Below are positions 47,043 through 48,805 of a stretch of DNA of 48,805 nt, in pieces. The first letter of the stretch is position 1; every line of letters starts with the position of its first letter. Location of the stretch: positions 1-48,805 of the forward strand of contig MGHG01000016.1 in the NCBI GenBank assembly GCA_001793095.1, written 5' to 3'. The translations under genes were made by a program, and so were the position numbers. Under the pieces are notes generated by a model. That model saw only the letters and a program-made list of their open reading frames with translations. It did not search any database and was not told where the DNA came from. Origin of the DNA: Candidatus Woesebacteria bacterium RIFCSPLOWO2_01_FULL_39_23 (GTDB lineage: Bacteria > Patescibacteriota > Microgenomatia > UBA8517).

Positions 47043-47950
47043 TATTTTTTACGTCTGGCACGAGACACTGCCAGTATACTTCCTGTCAAGGACAATACTA
47101 TACCTATCAAAACCTCGGATCCCAAAATAATAAGAAGAATAATTAGTAATCTTAGAGTATTTGATGGTAACACCGGAATATCCCCGAAATAGCGGATCAA
47201 GGTGGGAGTGCTATATAAAATCAATATAAATGAACTTAACCAACCGATGAATACTCCGATGAGTGCATAGAGTACCGCCTCAATTAAAATCGGTGAGCGA
47301 ATAAATCCGGGAGTAGCTCCGATCAAATCGAGTATTTCTATCTCACCCCTTCTCGCAGTAATTCTCATGCCGATAATTATCAAAATTACCAAAAGAGACG
47401 TTCCCAATAAAAAGCCTACAAAGACCGATCCCCCAACCCTAATATAATAAGTTACCTTTCTTAGCCTCCCGACAACATCAGTCAAACTCGACTCCCCGCC
47501 CAAACTGGCAGTAAAACCAACCTCTTCAACTATGCTTTCTTTCTTAACTTCATCGATCACTGATTCAGCGTCCGTCAGATCGTTTACCGAAAACTCCAAA
47601 CTCGCCGGAAAAATTGAGGGGCTTACTAGTTCAGACAGAAGCGGATTTTCGCTCGTCGCCTCTTTATAAATCTCAAGAGCTTTTTCTTTTGATATATAAC
47701 TGACATTTTTTAATCTTGCATCTGAGGCTAATTTAGCCTCAAGTATCGTAATATCAGATTCAGTTGTATCATCTTTCAAAAATGCAATTATTTGTGGTCT
47801 GGTCTCAAAATACCTGATTACCTGTCCCGAAGAATATATAAAGATCGAAAGCACGGTCGCCACAAAAAAGGTTGTGGTTAAAACAAAAATTGCAGCCATC
47901 GCCTGAAAGGGAGATCTCCTGATACTATTTAAGGCAGTTTTTAAATGCAT
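47042..47950 (-). CDS. ftsX: Cell-division ABC permease FtsX
   Basis: The FtsX plan: a cytoplasmic N-terminus (HLKTALNSIRRSPFQ), helix 1 (AAIFVLTTTFFVATVLSIFIY), and an extracellular domain of about 115 residues (FLKDDTTESDITILEAKL...ISKEKALEIYKEA). Three further helices follow (including IGMRITARRGEIEILDLIGAT). I start at ATG 47950, one base after the ftsE stop. The frame from 48043 would overlap ftsE by 92 bases. FtsEX transmits ATPase-driven movement to the peptidoglycan hydrolase encoded next. Confidence 0.93.
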   Translation of the reverse strand: MHLKTALNSIRRSPFQAMAAIFVLTTTFFVATVLSIFIYSSGQVIRYFETRPQIIAFLKDDTTESDITILEAKLASDARLKNVSYISKEKALEIYKEATSENPLLSELVSPSIFPASLEFSVNDLTDAESVIDEVKKESIVEEVGFTASLGGESSLTDVVGRLRKVTYYIRVGGSVFVGFLLGTSLLVILIIIGMRITARRGEIEILDLIGATPGFIRSPILIEAVLYALIGVFIGWLSSFILILYSTPTLIRYFGDIPVLPSNTLRLLIILLIILGSEVLIGIVLSLTGSILAVSRARRKK

Positions 47951-47951
47951 A

Positions 47952-48662
47952 CTATTTTTCTTCGGCCACTTCTTCTTTAGGTTTTTCCTTATGACTTTCT
48001 TTCTTGCCGCTGTCCTTGACAATTTTCCCTTTTTCAATTTCAATCACTCTTTTTTTCATCTTATCAATTATACCCTTATGATGCGTTGCCATAATAATTG
48101 TTTTTCCCTCTTTATTGATTTTATCGAATAAATCCATTATCGAGTCGGCGGTCTCCCAGTCAAGATTACCTGTCGGCTCATCCGCTAAAATTACTTTCGG
48201 ATTTATTACCAATGCCCTCGCCAAAGCAGTTCTTTGCAGTTCGCCACCTGCAAGTTGGGAAGGGAAAAAATTACCCCTTTCCATTAAACCCACCAGCTTG
48301 AGCACATGATTCACTCTTTCTTTCCACTCGTTTTGTGGAACTTTGGCAACTGCGAGGGCCACCTCAATATTCTCCCGAAGGGTTCTCTCAGATAATACCT
48401 TGAAGTCCTGAAAAACTACGCCAATTTGCTGGCGGATTTTTGGGATTTCTTTATCCTTAGCCTTGGTTATATCCTCTCCGTCGATAATAATTTGTCCGGT
48501 ATCGGGTAAATATTCGCGTAATATTAACTTTATAACAGTAGTTTTACCAGCTCCCGATGCTCCTGTTATAAAAACAAACTCCCCATTTTCTACCTCGAAG
48601 GTGATATCTTCGACTGCTTTAACATCACCGAAGGATTTTGAAACTTTCTCGAGTTTTAACAT
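47952..48662 (-). CDS. ftsE: Cell-division ATPase FtsE
   Basis: An ABC ATPase with Walker A ITGASGAGKTTVIKL, Q-loop VVFQDFKVL, signature LAGGELQRTALARAL (LAGGE instead of LSGGE), Walker B VILADEPTGNLDW and H-switch MATHHKG. A Lys/Glu-rich tail of about 25 residues is added. I start at ATG 48662 (MLKLEKVSKSF). The ATG at 48677 lies within the -10 box itself, so it cannot be on the mRNA. Confidence 0.94.
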   Translation of the reverse strand: MLKLEKVSKSFGDVKAVEDITFEVENGEFVFITGASGAGKTTVIKLILREYLPDTGQIIIDGEDITKAKDKEIPKIRQQIGVVFQDFKVLSERTLRENIEVALAVAKVPQNEWKERVNHVLKLVGLMERGNFFPSQLAGGELQRTALARALVINPKVILADEPTGNLDWETADSIMDLFDKINKEGKTIIMATHHKGIIDKMKKRVIEIEKGKIVKDSGKKESHKEKPKEEVAEEK

Positions 48663-48675
48663 GATAATAGAACTC

Positions 48676-48705
48676 ATTATAGATTAACAAATGAAGTCGA
48701 TCCAA
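48676..48705 (-). promoter_or_regulatory. Promoter of the ftsEX operon
   Basis: On the minus strand TTGGAT (48705-48700), an 18-base spacer and TATAAT (48681-48676). The start codon at 48662 is about 13 bases downstream, implying a leader of only a few bases. Confidence 0.6.
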
Positions 48706-48736
48706 GCAAGGAGAGCGTAATCTAGCACCACATTTG

Positions 48737-48755
48737 CAACAGTAATAAACTGTTG
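48737..48755. promoter_or_regulatory. Operator-like palindrome at the right edge
   Basis: CAACAGT and ACTGTTG (7 bp) flank AATAA, directly before an ATG at 48757. Confidence 0.35.
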
Positions 48756-48756
48756 T

Positions 48757-48805
48757 ATGAGAGTAAAGCCAAGAGATATTATTCTGGAATATAAACGAGA
48801 GGGAA
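48757..48805 (+). CDS. Possible start of a gene running off the window (partial)
   Basis: ATG at 48757 opens a frame MRVKPRDIILEYKREG to the window end. No good ribosome site is visible. It is divergent from ftsE. Too short to identify. Confidence 0.3.
   Translation, partial: MRVKPRDIILEYKREG

Noticed and set aside
47042-48043. Longer FtsX start at 48043
   Set aside because: It would read 31 Lys-rich residues out of the end of ftsE. The ATG at 47950 directly after the ftsE stop gives the canonical N-terminus.

Overview
The window reads as a piece of a bacterial chromosome of about 38% GC from the Candidate Phyla Radiation (Patescibacteria), most likely a Microgenomates/WWE3-type lineage. 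The grounds are: small single-copy housekeeping genes packed with short or overlapping junctions; many secreted proteins with proline-threonine linkers but no outer-membrane machinery; an ftsE-ftsX-peptidase operon; GT2-GtrA fusions; a four-helix-bundle ORF; and a REP-type transposase. The lineage is inference. TGA works as a stop here (several ATGA stop/start overlaps), so the recoded-UGA lineages are excluded. No rRNA, tRNA or CRISPR array was seen.

Layout. 1-3 kb, minus strand: a mini Tat operon (tatA, tatC, a 59-residue protein with a twin-arginine N-terminus) followed by a high-GC beta-helix protein that looks acquired. 3-9.6 kb: a secreted FN3 protein, a small beta-carbonic-anhydrase-like protein, two GT-C membrane glycosyltransferases and a GT2-GtrA fusion. 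9.6-10.4 kb: a REP-associated tyrosine transposase bracketed by palindromic ends. 10.4-13.4 kb: a MacAB-like ABC exporter. 13.5-19.5 kb: nucleotide-sugar genes (an SDR, rmlC, rmlA, galU), yfiH, trmD, a ykuK-like gene, and a frameshifted four-helix-bundle gene between inverted repeats. 19.4-22.5 kb: a CAP-domain protein and a ferric-reductase-like flavocytochrome.

22.5-45.7 kb is the unusual part, a surface-structure island almost entirely on the minus strand. It holds two sortases, an ER-type (SipW-like) signal peptidase fused to its own substrate-like module, two TasA/camelysin-like proteins with SipW-type N-termini, an RTX-repeat protein, a 957-residue modular surface protein with an internal LPATG, two large proteins built from SGxN...ND repeats, a subtilase, a matrixin-like metallopeptidase, and three lamin-tail-domain proteins. 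Several of these genes have long leaders full of hairpins, with strong Shine-Dalgarno sites and in two cases apparent ATT start codons. I read the island as one programme for building, processing and anchoring cell-surface filaments or a coat.

45.9-48.7 kb carries the divisome-linked operon ftsE, ftsX and an EnvC-like coiled-coil M23 peptidase, whose catalytic domain is circularly permuted in the sequence. Housekeeping promoters (rmlA, galU, yfiH, ftsE) lie 9-12 bases before the start codon, implying leaderless mRNAs. This contrasts with the long structured leaders of the surface genes.
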